From positions 1,693,501 through 1,757,500 of the forward strand of contig NC_019701.1 of assembly GCF_000317065.1 (NCBI RefSeq): DNA of 64,000 nt, written 5' to 3'. Positions 9,929-18,748 of this stretch are shown piece by piece (position 1 is the stretch's first letter; each line of letters opens with the position of its first letter). The translations under genes and the position numbers were made by a program. The notes under the pieces were generated by a model. It saw only the letters and a list, made by a program, of their open reading frames with translations. It was not told the origin of the DNA and made no database searches. The DNA is from Pseudanabaena sp. PCC 7367. GTDB lineage: Bacteria; Cyanobacteriota; Cyanobacteriia; Pseudanabaenales; Pseudanabaenaceae.

Positions 9929-10288
9929 ATGAGATTTAAAACCCCAACTCGTTGGATAAGCTATATAGCATCTTTGGCATTATTGGCAACTGCTTTTCCA
10001 GCAGCGGCGGAGCGCAAAGAGGTTGACTTGCGCCTGCCCACCAGGAATGGCGAAGATTATACAGTTTTGGTTAGACGTGCTGAAACCCTGGCCAGAACAG
10101 CAGCTCAGAGCATGTTCGATCGTGAAATTCTCGTCTCGGATGTTTCTATTAAGATAACAGCAGAAGATCAAGCGCAGGCAGCTTTGGTGTTGCAGATGAA
10201 TGTGACCCGATCGGACTGGTATAGCCGTCCTGATCCACGCATCTGGTCCACTTACTTTCCGGTCGCCCAAGATCTGCTACAGCTCTAG
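9929..10288 (+). CDS. Small secreted hypothetical protein
   Basis: A 119-aa protein with a clear N-terminal signal peptide: basic MRFKTPTRW, then a hydrophobic core ending in FPAAAE, with cleavage near residue 26. The mature part (about 93 aa) starts ERKEVDLRLPTRNGEDY and has an amphipathic helix containing RRAETLARTAAQSMF. No catalytic motif is recognised. The ATG at 9929 is chosen over the GTG at 9836 because the longer form would bury the signal peptide and begin upstream of the predicted promoter. It is divergent from the giant Hsp70-like gene, 142 bp away. The pattern resembles small periplasmic proteins common in cyanobacteria, but I do not recognise a named family. Confidence 0.7.
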   Translation: MRFKTPTRWISYIASLALLATAFPAAAERKEVDLRLPTRNGEDYTVLVRRAETLARTAAQSMFDREILVSDVSIKITAEDQAQAALVLQMNVTRSDWYSRPDPRIWSTYFPVAQDLLQL

Positions 10289-10953
10289 CTCAGTGATGAT
10301 CAGGCTTAGCATTGAAACTCAAATCTAGTTTGCATCGATCTAGCTAGTCGATCGAATTGGCTGCTAATTGTTAAGTCTATTAGTGTTTGTTAGTAACTAA
10401 GTTTATTACCTGAATCTAAGCTTGCTGGTTTTATTAGTAACAATTATTAACTTTTACTATTGGTTGGTTGGTATGTTTAGTTAGAGCCGGAATTAATCAA
10501 CTTGGCTTAAATCTATGTACCAATCCAATCTCTATTTTAATAAATGCGGATTGGGATAAATTGCCTAGATATTTACTTGTATATGCTTTTGCTGAACCAG
10601 GTTACACCAGCTAGAACTAGATTGTTAATTAGCTATGAATGGGGTTAATTCCTAATAGTTCCAGCTCTGCTTGGCTTCTTGGGGTTAATCTTTTATTGCT
10701 AACTAATATTAATAACTAATATTTTGGCAATTATGGTGACGATCGTAATCCAACTAAATCCTTTTCTTGACCCACCTGGGGGAAGTGAAAGCTGGCCGAT
10801 CGCCGTAGCCTTAAATATTCTTAAATTTTTTGTTTATGCTAAGCCATGCTGCGGTAGCCTCCAGCCTCGTATTTTCATGCAACCAACCAGCATTCAAGCA
10901 TTTGTTTCTTTGCATTTCGTTTACATTATTTGCATTTGTACTGACTAGCCAAT
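10289..10953. other. Intergenic region upstream of pdxJ
   Basis: This 665-bp AT-rich spacer has no credible coding region. An open frame at 10724-10948 has no ribosome-binding site and atypical composition and was rejected. A 13-bp direct repeat (AACTAATATTAAT) occurs near 10701-10722. No well-formed promoter or terminator was recognised. Confidence 0.5.
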
Positions 10954-11679
10954 ATGTCGATCGCCACCACCCTAGGAGTTAATATTGACCACATTGCCAC
11001 CATTCGCCAGGCGCGGCGCGGGGTGGAGCCAGATCCAGTGGCAGCCGCAGTGATTGCTGAATTGGCGGGTGCAGATGGCATCACTGTGCATTTGCGCGAA
11101 GATCGCCGCCATATTCAAGACCGTGATGTAAAAATTTTGCGGCAGACCGTACGCACCCATTTAAATTTGGAAATGGCAGCCACCGATGAAATGGTGGAAA
11201 TTGCCCTGGCCGTAAAACCAGATTATGTCACCCTGGTGCCCGAAAAGCGGGAAGAGGTGACCACTGAGGGCGGCTTGGACATCCTAGGACAAATCGATCG
11301 CCTCACTAAAATAGTTGGCCAACTGCAAACCGCCCAGATTCCGGTTAGTTTGTTTGTTGACCCAGATATCGATCAGCTAGAAGCCTCAGCGCAAACTGGA
11401 GCCAAACTGGTCGAGCTGCATACTGGCACCTATGCCAATGCCACTAATGCGATCGAGCAACAGCAAGAGCTAGAAGTTCTGCAAACCGGTGGGGCAAGGG
11501 CGATCGCCCTAGGGCTGCGGCTCAATGCTGGGCATGGTCTCACCTATTGGAATACCAAGCCGGTGGCAGCGATTCCGGGCATGGAGGAGCTGAATATTGG
11601 CCATAGCATTATCTCCCGTGCGGCTCTGGTGGGGCTGGACAAGGCGGTGCGGGAAATGAAGCAGTTGATTGATAGTTAA
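10954..11679 (+). CDS. pdxJ: Pyridoxine 5'-phosphate synthase
   Basis: A 241-aa TIM-barrel enzyme that condenses 1-deoxy-D-xylulose 5-phosphate with 3-amino-2-oxopropyl phosphate to give pyridoxine 5'-phosphate (DXP-dependent vitamin B6 route). Diagnostic segments are [17 protein letters not shown] at the N-terminus, [51 protein letters not shown] and [11 protein letters not shown]. The length is typical. The gene is complete. An IS1-family element begins 16 bp after its stop, so the downstream context has been altered but the coding sequence is untouched. Confidence 0.96.
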   Translation: MSIATTLGVNIDHIATIRQARRGVEPDPVAAAVIAELAGADGITVHLREDRRHIQDRDVKILRQTVRTHLNLEMAATDEMVEIALAVKPDYVTLVPEKREEVTTEGGLDILGQIDRLTKIVGQLQTAQIPVSLFVDPDIDQLEASAQTGAKLVELHTGTYANATNAIEQQQELEVLQTGGARAIALGLRLNAGHGLTYWNTKPVAAIPGMEELNIGHSIISRAALVGLDKAVREMKQLIDS

Positions 11680-11695
11680 CTTAAATAGTTAATAA

Positions 11696-11721
11696 ATAGG
11701 TAGTCATGCAGAAGTAAGGAT
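11696..11721 (+). repeat. Left terminal inverted repeat of the IS1-family element
   Basis: It starts ATAGGTAGT and ends AAGTAAGGAT. It pairs with the right repeat at 12459-12484 apart from 5 mismatches in the central 7 bp. Confidence 0.9.
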
Positions 11722-11752
11722 AATGGGATAGAAGATACAAAAATTCTCTCTC

Positions 11753-12064
11753 ATGGATACATCTAAGCTAACTTGTCCAAGATGCAATTCACTCAAAATT
11801 GTCAAAAATGGCAAAATTCACAACGGTAAACAAAACTTCAAATGTAAACAATGCAATAGACAATTTGTAGCCAATTCTAAGAAGAAATATATCGCTAATG
11901 AGACTAAAGCTCAAATCGACAAACTTCTGCTAGAGAGGGTTTCACTCGCAGGTATTGCCAGAGTTGTAGGTGTATCACCAAGATGGCTACAGCAATATGT
12001 TAATCACAAATATGCTCAAGTGCCCCAACAAGTGCAGGTACAGGCTAAAAAAAAGGGCACTTAA
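11753..12064 (+). CDS. insA: IS1 InsA-like zinc-finger and HTH protein
   Basis: A 103-aa first frame of the IS. A zinc ribbon is visible (CPRCNSLKIVKNG and FKCKQCNRQF, i.e. CxxC...CxxC). It is followed by a helix-turn-helix region (GIARVVGVSPRWLQQYV). In IS1 elements this product binds the ends and represses transposition when made alone. The 3' end carries an A8 run (12047-12054) just before the stop. Ribosomes slipping -1 there would read on into the InsB frame, making the full transposase of about 240 aa. Confidence 0.9.
   Translation: MDTSKLTCPRCNSLKIVKNGKIHNGKQNFKCKQCNRQFVANSKKKYIANETKAQIDKLLLERVSLAGIARVVGVSPRWLQQYVNHKYAQVPQQVQVQAKKKGT
12047..12054 (+). promoter_or_regulatory. A8 slippery site for -1 programmed frameshift
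   Basis: Eight A residues lie at the end of the InsA frame. The -1 frame has a TAA at 12046-12048 and is open from 12049 onward through the InsB start. Slippage must therefore occur within this run. This corresponds to the A-rich slip site of classical IS1. Confidence 0.75.
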
Positions 12065-12072
12065 CCATTCAA

Positions 12073-12474
12073 ATGGATGAGCTGTGGTCTTTTGTAGGCA
12101 AGAAACGAGTCAAGGTTTGGGTTTGGTTAGCTATAGATGTTGATACTAAGGAGATCGTAGGAGTGTATATCGGTTCTAGAGATGAGGTTGGTGCTCAAGG
12201 ATTATGGCAGTCTTTACCACCCGTTTATCGACAATGTGCTGTTTGTTACACTGATTTCTGGCGTGCCTATGCTCAGGTAGTTCCGAGTATGCGTCATCAA
12301 CCAGTGGACAAAGGTTCAGGCTTGACTAATAGAATTGAGCGATTTAATTGCACTCTTAGGCAAAGAGCTTCAAGACTGGTTCGCAAATCTCTTTCTTTCT
12401 CGAAAAAGTTAGCTAACCATGTTGGCGCTATCTGGTTATTTGTGCATCATTACAACTCATCCTTACTTGTATAG
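12073..12474 (+). CDS. insB: IS1 InsB-like DDE transposase domain
   Basis: A 133-aa catalytic part. Visible acidic residues of the IS1 DDE core are DELWSFVGKK (first Asp), CYTDFWRAY (second Asp) and NRIERFNCTLRQR (Glu), the last followed by a basic stretch. The frame is -1 relative to InsA and open back to 12049, so the normal product is expected to be an InsA-InsB fusion. Independent initiation at the ATG 12073 would be atypical. No internal stop or frame damage is seen. Confidence 0.9.
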   Translation: MDELWSFVGKKRVKVWVWLAIDVDTKEIVGVYIGSRDEVGAQGLWQSLPPVYRQCAVCYTDFWRAYAQVVPSMRHQPVDKGSGLTNRIERFNCTLRQRASRLVRKSLSFSKKLANHVGAIWLFVHHYNSSLLV

Positions 12475-12484
12475 CACTACCTAT
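12459..12484 (-). repeat. Right terminal inverted repeat of the IS1-family element
   Basis: The reverse complement begins ATAGGTAGT and ends AAGTAAGGAT, matching the left end. It overlaps the last codons of the transposase gene, as is common for IS1. Confidence 0.9.
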
Positions 12485-12856
12485 GAATCTTATGATTCCA
12501 TAAACCCACATCAAAGTGATAACTACTGTGATCGAATGATCGAATGTCTGATTAAAGGACTTGTTTTCTCATTCCTGACGATCGGACCAGTCCCAAAGAT
12601 GATTACGACCCAGAGAATAAAGAAAAAGATAAATTCGTTTTTTAAACTATCCATAGTACCTAATCTAACCTCTGCTAATTATCAGCAAAGCATTAAGTGT
12701 ATTGGCATTTACGCCTAAACTTACTGTTAAAAAATGCTCAAGTTGGGATCGTTTTAATTTTTTTATCAACCCTTACGATATCTATAGCTACCTGCAATTA
12801 GACAATATCTATTTACATCTTCAGAAATATACTACTAAGGGTGTATTTAGTAAGAT
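12485..12856. other. Spacer between the IS1 element and murJ
   Basis: This 372-bp AT-rich stretch has no supported gene. Open frames here lack ribosome-binding sites and typical composition. No terminator for murJ was recognised. Confidence 0.45.
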
Positions 12857-14656
12857 CTATCTAAACACAGGTAATTTTTGTTTGATCATACGCCAAGCCC
12901 GATCGACCTCTGGCAATCTCAGCCGCACGATCAACAGCCCAAACACCAGCAAACCACCACCACCAGCCAGAGCTAGCTGCACAATTTGGATCAGCGCTCC
13001 ATCTGACTGCCAGAGTTGGGCGATCCCCCACAGAACTCCCCAACTGGTTGCCCCAGCGATCGCACTGATCACCGTAATTCCCAAGAGCGGCTTCATCCAG
13101 CTCTGCCAGCCCAGGCCATTCAGTTTGCGATCGAGTAGCCATACCAGGGCGATCAGCGAAAATAAATTTACCCCCGCCGTAGACAAAGCCAGCCCCGGCG
13201 CACCAAATTGTTGCACAAAAATATAGTCAAACAGGGCATTCAAACCCACCCCCACCATGCTGACCTTAAACGGTGTACTGCCATCACCCAGGGCATAGAA
13301 CACCCGCACCATTACATCACGCCCCAAATACACAAACATGCCAGCGCCATAGGCCACCAGCACCGATGCCACCAATCTAGAGGCCGATTGATCGAAGGCA
13401 AACCGTTCATAGACCAAGCGCACCGCCGGCAATGCCAGGGTCATGATCAAGGCACTGAGCGGGAGCATGGCGATCGCGGTTAGCATCATTCCCTGCCGGA
13501 TGCGTACTTTTAGCTCATCCCAATCCTCTGGTTCGGTCAGCCGACAAAAAACTGGCAGTAAAGGCACCAGAATAATATTCGAGAGCAAGCCCAATGGGGT
13601 TTGGACTAATAATTGGGCATAACCAAGGGCGGCAGCAGCCTGGGGAATATAGGAAGCAAAAAACAGATCGGTATAGACATTGATGTGCAGCAGCCCCGAT
13701 GAGAAGGTGGCTGGGAGCATGATTTTGAGGATTTGCCTTACGCCCGGCAATCGAAAATTAAACCGCAAGCGCAAGCTACCCATGCCCGATCGCCATTGGG
13801 CACTAATCTGCGCCAGCCATTGAAAGATCGCCCCCGCCAAGGTTCCCCAGGCCAGGATCATGCCGCCACGCACCGCATAGGCATTGGAACCCACCTCCCC
13901 CCCAGGAGCCAGGGCAAAGAAGCCGATCGCCAACAGCACCGCCAAGCTCGAAAACATCGGGCTGACCGAAGGCAACCAATATTGATTCGAAGCATTGAGC
14001 GTACCAAACCCGATCCCAATTAACCCAGCTAGCACCGCCATTGGTGCCATGATCCGCAACTGCTGCACCGCGATCGCCCTGATTTCCATTCCCTCTGGGC
14101 TACCAGCCAATCCGGGCGCAACCAGATCGATCATTGGTTGGGCAAAAAACACCAGCGCAATACTCACCAACAGCAATGCACCGGCTACCAGCGTGGTGAT
14201 TGTTTCTACCAGTGGTGCCGCTTCTTTTTGATTGCGCTTGGATAGCACACTGACGATCGCACTGTGGAATGGGCCATTAATCCCCCCCAGCAGCACCAAC
14301 AAAAAGCCTGGCACCACATAGGCATAGTTATAGGCATCCACCGCTGCACCCACCCCAAAGGCAGCCGCGATCGCCATTTGCCGAAAGAGGCCAAACACCT
14401 TACTGAGCAAAGTCGCCAAGGCCACGATCCCAGCAATGCTAAATAGCGATCGCCTGGCATTTGCTTTGCCCTGGTCAGGCTCTGAAGCAGGATCAACCGG
14501 ATCAATTGGAACAGCTTCCGGCTCGCAATTTAAATTTTTGTCTGAAGCCTGAGCTGAATCTAGTTGCTCATCTCGCTCATCCTGATTATTTTGATCGCCT
14601 TGATCACTATGGGGCTGCGATCGATCGGAACCGTGGGAACTCTCTGGTAATGCCAA
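12857..14656 (-). CDS. murJ: MurJ/MviN-type lipid II flippase
   Basis: A 599-aa polytopic membrane protein of the MOP exporter superfamily that moves lipid-linked peptidoglycan precursors across the cytoplasmic membrane. After a hydrophilic, Asp/Gln-rich extension of about 68 residues, the MviN core begins (RSLFSIAGIVALATLLSKVF, GLFRQMAIAAAFG). About 14 hydrophobic segments follow. The family hallmark LGGINGPFHSAIVSVL is present. The start is a TTG at 14656, chosen because an AGGAG lies 9 nt upstream and no other start exists before the first helix. The acidic N-terminal tail is longer than in E. coli MurJ and is presumably cytoplasmic. It is monocistronic here, with the IS1 element downstream. 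Confidence 0.92.
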   Translation of the reverse strand: MALPESSHGSDRSQPHSDQGDQNNQDERDEQLDSAQASDKNLNCEPEAVPIDPVDPASEPDQGKANARRSLFSIAGIVALATLLSKVFGLFRQMAIAAAFGVGAAVDAYNYAYVVPGFLLVLLGGINGPFHSAIVSVLSKRNQKEAAPLVETITTLVAGALLLVSIALVFFAQPMIDLVAPGLAGSPEGMEIRAIAVQQLRIMAPMAVLAGLIGIGFGTLNASNQYWLPSVSPMFSSLAVLLAIGFFALAPGGEVGSNAYAVRGGMILAWGTLAGAIFQWLAQISAQWRSGMGSLRLRFNFRLPGVRQILKIMLPATFSSGLLHINVYTDLFFASYIPQAAAALGYAQLLVQTPLGLLSNIILVPLLPVFCRLTEPEDWDELKVRIRQGMMLTAIAMLPLSALIMTLALPAVRLVYERFAFDQSASRLVASVLVAYGAGMFVYLGRDVMVRVFYALGDGSTPFKVSMVGVGLNALFDYIFVQQFGAPGLALSTAGVNLFSLIALVWLLDRKLNGLGWQSWMKPLLGITVISAIAGATSWGVLWGIAQLWQSDGALIQIVQLALAGGGGLLVFGLLIVRLRLPEVDRAWRMIKQKLPVFR

Positions 14657-14757
14657 TGCTGTTTACTCCTGCTGCCTTGCCCCCCAAACAATAACAAATA
14701 ATCTAGTGGTTATTGCTGGTAATCAAAATTTAAATCAACTCTTGAGAATGCACTTAA

Positions 14758-14811
14758 CCAATGCCTGACCAATGCCTGACCAATGCCTGACCAATGCCTG
14801 ACCAATGCCTG
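14758..14811. repeat. 11-bp tandem repeat, 4.9 copies
   Basis: The unit CCAATGCCTGA is repeated four times perfectly plus a 10-bp fifth copy. It lies about 100 bp upstream of the murJ start, within its probable promoter or leader region on the minus strand. Confidence 0.95.
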
Positions 14812-14996
14812 CTAACAAGATGCAAGCACCTTTAGCTCAAAGCTGTTATATTGCCACTGACTATACAAAATATTTCTGGTGGTGTAGCGCCAAGCAAGCG
14901 ATCGCCCCAATCAGGGGAATCAGGATTAGGATTACTTTAATAATTCACCCCGATCAGAAAAGCTACAATAGAAATCTAATAAACCCCCAATAAAGC

Positions 14997-15029
14997 AAAA
15001 ACTCCGCCGCTCGTTTAGCAGGTCGGAGT
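14997..15029 (-). terminator. Intrinsic terminator of petF
   Basis: On the minus strand the arms ACTCCG and CGGAGT form a perfect 6-bp stem, with further inner pairing possible. It is followed immediately by five T residues. It lies about 160 nt after the ferredoxin stop codon, and no other minus-strand gene intervenes. Confidence 0.75.
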
Positions 15030-15188
15030 AAGGAAAGTAGAAAGAATACTTACCCATGCATACCATTAACTAATCAAATAATAACTAATCAAATAACTTA
15101 GTTAATTAAGTAAGAATCAGGTGATCCAAAGTTTGGCGGGGCACTGGGTCTAGCACCTGCCAAACAATCGATTGGATCAGTAGATCAA

Positions 15189-16367
<1,179 letters not shown>

Positions 16368-17714
16368 GTGCTGCAATCGGATCAGATCCTCCACGATCGC
16401 TATCAACTGCAACGTCAACTCGGCCACAACGCGGGTAGGCAAACCTGGTTGGCGATCGATCTTGAACTAAAAGAGCAAGTAGTGGTTAAGCTGCTCACCT
16501 TTGGCGGCGATGTGCAATGGGATGACCTCAAACTTTTTGAGCGGGAAGCCCAGGTCTTGCAACAACTCGATCACCCCTGCATACCCAAGTACCGCGATTA
16601 CTTTTCGATCGACGATCGGGCGCTGTGGTTTGGTCTGGTGCAGGATTATATCCCTGGTAACTCGCTCAAGGATTTGTTGGTTCAGGGTAAAAAGTTCACT
16701 GAAGCTGAAGTCAAGCAGATTGCGATCGAGATTTTAGAAATCCTCACCTATCTGCATGAGCTAAATCCAGCGGTGTTGCATCGAGATATCAAGCCCAGCA
16801 ATATTATTTATGGTGAGGATCAAAAGGTTTATTTAGTAGACTTTGGCGCAGTGCAGGATAAAGCCTCCGCCGAGGGTAAAACCTTCACCGTGGTGGGGAC
16901 ATATGGCTACGCACCGATCGAGCAGTTTGGTGGTCGGGCTGTCCCTGCGTCGGATCTTTATGCTTTGGGCGCAACGCTGATTCATTTGCTCACAGGGGTT
17001 TCGCCAGCGGAGCTACCCCAGGAGAATTTGAAGATTAAGTTTAAGAATCGCACTAGTTGCGATCGTAAGTTTGCTAAGTGGATTGATTATCTGATCGAAC
17101 CCTCAGTGGAAAAGCGTGTGCAGATTGCGAGGCAAGCCTCAGACCACTTATTAAATTTAAATGGCTATTTAGCTTCAGGATTTACACAGGAAAGAATTAG
17201 TAAGCCCAACAACAGTAGAATTATTGTCCAGCGAACCAGTGGAATACTTACGATCGTCATGCCAAGATTGAAATTCTCTATAGAAACTTTTGGTGTATAC
17301 TCCTTAGTCTTAATGTTTCTTTTTAGCTGGTTTCTGTCTATATTCTTTGAAGTTTTGAATTATACAAATGGAGCACTTAGATTATTTACTACAGTAGTAT
17401 TCTGGATTTTAATCGCAGCTATTTTTGGTGTTGTCATATACAAGTGTGTTTCCAGAGAAATTATTCATATAAGACGGCTTGGATATTTAATTGAGGAAGA
17501 TTTCTTGGGGCTAAGAATGAAACATTCAGAAAGCGACTACCCCATAACTTCAATAAATCAGCAAATGGCAATGTTTGATCATGAAGGAGATAAAGCGAAA
17601 TCTTTTATACGTTTAAAGACAAGTGAAGGGAACCATTATTTTGGTGCAGGGTTAACAAATGCTGAATATATTTGGCTTGAGCAAGAAATTAAGGACTTTT
17701 TAGGGCTTGAATAA
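16368..17714 (+). CDS. Membrane-anchored Ser/Thr protein kinase
   Basis: A Hanks-type kinase of 448 aa from the GTG at 16368 (GAGGA upstream). A TTG at 16347 would add 7 residues. The kinase core spans about 10-270, with VVVKLL carrying the ATP-binding Lys, HRDIKPSN carrying the catalytic Asp at about 140, and DFGA at about 158. The activation segment includes VVGTYGYAPIEQFGG, typical of cyanobacterial Spk kinases. The glycine loop is unusual (LGHNAGRQTWLA), lacking the GxGxxG spacing. Two hydrophobic segments follow at about 303-333 and 341-364, then a C-terminal cytoplasmic tail of about 85 aa with no recognised domain. The part after the kinase core is visibly more AT-rich, which may reflect a domain acquired separately. 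Confidence 0.88.
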   Translation: MLQSDQILHDRYQLQRQLGHNAGRQTWLAIDLELKEQVVVKLLTFGGDVQWDDLKLFEREAQVLQQLDHPCIPKYRDYFSIDDRALWFGLVQDYIPGNSLKDLLVQGKKFTEAEVKQIAIEILEILTYLHELNPAVLHRDIKPSNIIYGEDQKVYLVDFGAVQDKASAEGKTFTVVGTYGYAPIEQFGGRAVPASDLYALGATLIHLLTGVSPAELPQENLKIKFKNRTSCDRKFAKWIDYLIEPSVEKRVQIARQASDHLLNLNGYLASGFTQERISKPNNSRIIVQRTSGILTIVMPRLKFSIETFGVYSLVLMFLFSWFLSIFFEVLNYTNGALRLFTTVVFWILIAAIFGVVIYKCVSREIIHIRRLGYLIEEDFLGLRMKHSESDYPITSINQQMAMFDHEGDKAKSFIRLKTSEGNHYFGAGLTNAEYIWLEQEIKDFLGLE

Positions 17715-17771
17715 CAATCGATCGCAGCAATAAACCCCTGCTAAGTAAATAACAAGGGCCTGCAAAAAAAA

Positions 17772-18162
17772 TGGGGGTGGAGGGACTTGAACCCTCACGA
17801 CTTATAAGGTCAACGGATTTTCATTCTCCCGCAGCTTTCGCCACTGCCATGATTAAAAAACATCTATTAATCACGATCGGCTTTGAGAATTGGACTCTCC
17901 CTTTACCCTCGCCCTGGTTTATTTCCAGTCAAGCCAGAAAAAACACCACGTTAGGGTAGCTCCCGTCGAGTCTCTGCACCTTCCCACTGCTAAATAATTC
18001 AACAATGGGCTTGGCTCAGGATTGCCATACCAGCATTAGATCGCAAAATCTAAACTTACCAGGCTTAGGTTTCCCTGAATTTGAGAGCTGACACTTGCAA
18101 AATTTCTTTAGCAAGGCTCAATTTTCTTAAGTCCGCAGCGTCTACCATTCCGCCACACCCCC
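17772..18162 (-). tRNA. trnL-UAA: tRNA-Leu(UAA) interrupted by a group I intron
   Basis: On the minus strand the 5' exon (18162-18129, 34 nt) starts GGGGGTGTGGCGG and ends in ...GGACTT. The 3' exon (17821-17772, 50 nt) starts AAAATCCGTTGACC and ends in the T-arm (GGTTCAAGTCCC) and acceptor CACCCCCA. Joined, they give an anticodon loop CTTAAAA, so the anticodon is UAA with the intron after U34. That is the known cyanobacterial and plastid position. The total is 84 nt and CCA is not encoded. A run of eight T follows the 3' end and could terminate transcription. Confidence 0.95.
17822..18128 (-). other. Group I intron in tRNA-Leu(UAA)
   Basis: A 307-nt intron. It begins AAGAAAATTGAGCC and ends with G, the expected omega-G, immediately before the AAAATCC exon. 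Core segments of group I introns are readable: a P/Q-like CTCAAATTCAGGGAAACC, CAATCCTGAGCCAAG, and an R/S-like GCAGAGACTCGACGGGAGC with CCCTAACG. No ORF encodes a homing endonuclease. It is somewhat longer than the well-known Anabaena intron (about 249 nt); extra length seems to lie in the 3' half. It is expected to self-splice (family knowledge). Confidence 0.92.
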
Positions 18163-18272
18163 AAGCTTTGCTATTTTAGCGCAATCATTGCAAACCGGAG
18201 CGAAAAGATCGCCAACTTTGCCATTTCCTTTAGATTTAATAGTTTGAGTCAATTTGCTCAGGGCGATCGCTA

Positions 18273-18620
18273 CTAATCATTGCCATCGAGATCATCGGTT
18301 CGATCGGAACGGGGCACGATCGCTTCAAACTCCTGCGCCAGAGTGGGTACTTGCACCTCATCGGCGGCAATCTCCTTCAGCTCCTGTAACTTGGCCTCCA
18401 GGCGAGAAATCCGCTCGCCCAGGCGTTGTTGAATCCCCGCCGAGCCCGATCGCGTACAACTGCGGCACACCTCACCCAAAACCTTATCTCGATCGTTATG
18501 CAAGGCCGCAAACAAAAACTGATTATTCTTAGCCCGAATCGGCGTTGCTCTTTGGCCACAAATCACGCATTCAACCGGCACCTTGCCACCATAAACGCTC
18601 TTTTCCCAGCTAATGTGCAT
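18273..18620 (-). CDS. Small Cys-rich coiled-coil protein, unknown function
   Basis: A 115-aa soluble protein. The N-terminal half has two CxxC pairs (VECVICGQRA and EVCRSCTRSG) spaced like a treble-clef or zinc-ribbon fold, so metal binding is likely. Residues about 65-90 (RLGERISRLEAKLQELK) form a strong coiled coil. The C-terminus is acidic (DDLDGND). An AGAGGAG lies just ahead of the ATG. I do not recognise a named family. It resembles small conserved cyanobacterial hypothetical proteins. It lies between tRNA-Leu and a glycosyltransferase on the same strand, with no evident operon. Confidence 0.75.
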   Translation of the reverse strand: MHISWEKSVYGGKVPVECVICGQRATPIRAKNNQFLFAALHNDRDKVLGEVCRSCTRSGSAGIQQRLGERISRLEAKLQELKEIAADEVQVPTLAQEFEAIVPRSDRTDDLDGND

Positions 18621-18748
18621 GTGCTCCTCTCATTTACCGACTTCACCAACTGCCAGTTTAGTTAGAAATATGCCTAATCTAAGCTCGATATTTAACCTTT
18701 ATCTCTAGGCTAACCTGTTTTGCTGGGATTATTAAGTATTTGAGATGA

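Larger units (their letters stand above)
11696..12484 (+). mobile_element. Complete IS1-family insertion sequence, 789 bp
   Basis: The element is bounded by 26-bp inverted repeats (11696-11721 and 12459-12484) that match at 21 of 26 positions. The outer 9 bp (ATAGGTAGT) and inner 10 bp (AAGTAAGGAT) are identical. Inside are two overlapping-frame genes in the IS1 arrangement: a zinc-finger InsA-like protein and an InsB-like catalytic part joined by a -1 frameshift. Both reading frames are open and all expected catalytic residues are visible, so it looks potentially active. Flanking 8-9 bp do not form a target duplication. It sits between pdxJ and murJ without disrupting either. Confidence 0.92.
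14657..15188. other. Spacer between murJ and petF
   Basis: It holds the 11-bp tandem repeat at 14758-14811 and the petF terminator at 14997-15029. A 15-bp direct repeat (AACTAATCAAATAAT) lies near 15068-15097. No gene was recognised. Confidence 0.55.

Noticed and set aside
9915..9935. Additional Yfr2-like 5' motif at GTGTGAGAGC
   Set aside because: It lacks the GTGTGAGGA consensus and no hairpin with the GAAACAMGGAAA loop follows; it is the leader and start of the secreted protein gene.
10724..10948. 74-aa ORF upstream of pdxJ
   Set aside because: No Shine-Dalgarno, mixed hydrophobic and Cys-rich composition without pattern, no supporting context; treated as random.
11687..12493. Target-site duplication around the IS1 element
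   Set aside because: The 8-9 bp on each side of the inverted repeats were compared directly and do not match.
12702..13226. Plus-strand ORF of 174 aa opposite murJ
   Set aside because: It is antisense to the well-supported murJ gene, has no ribosome-binding site, and its composition is that of a complementary-strand shadow.
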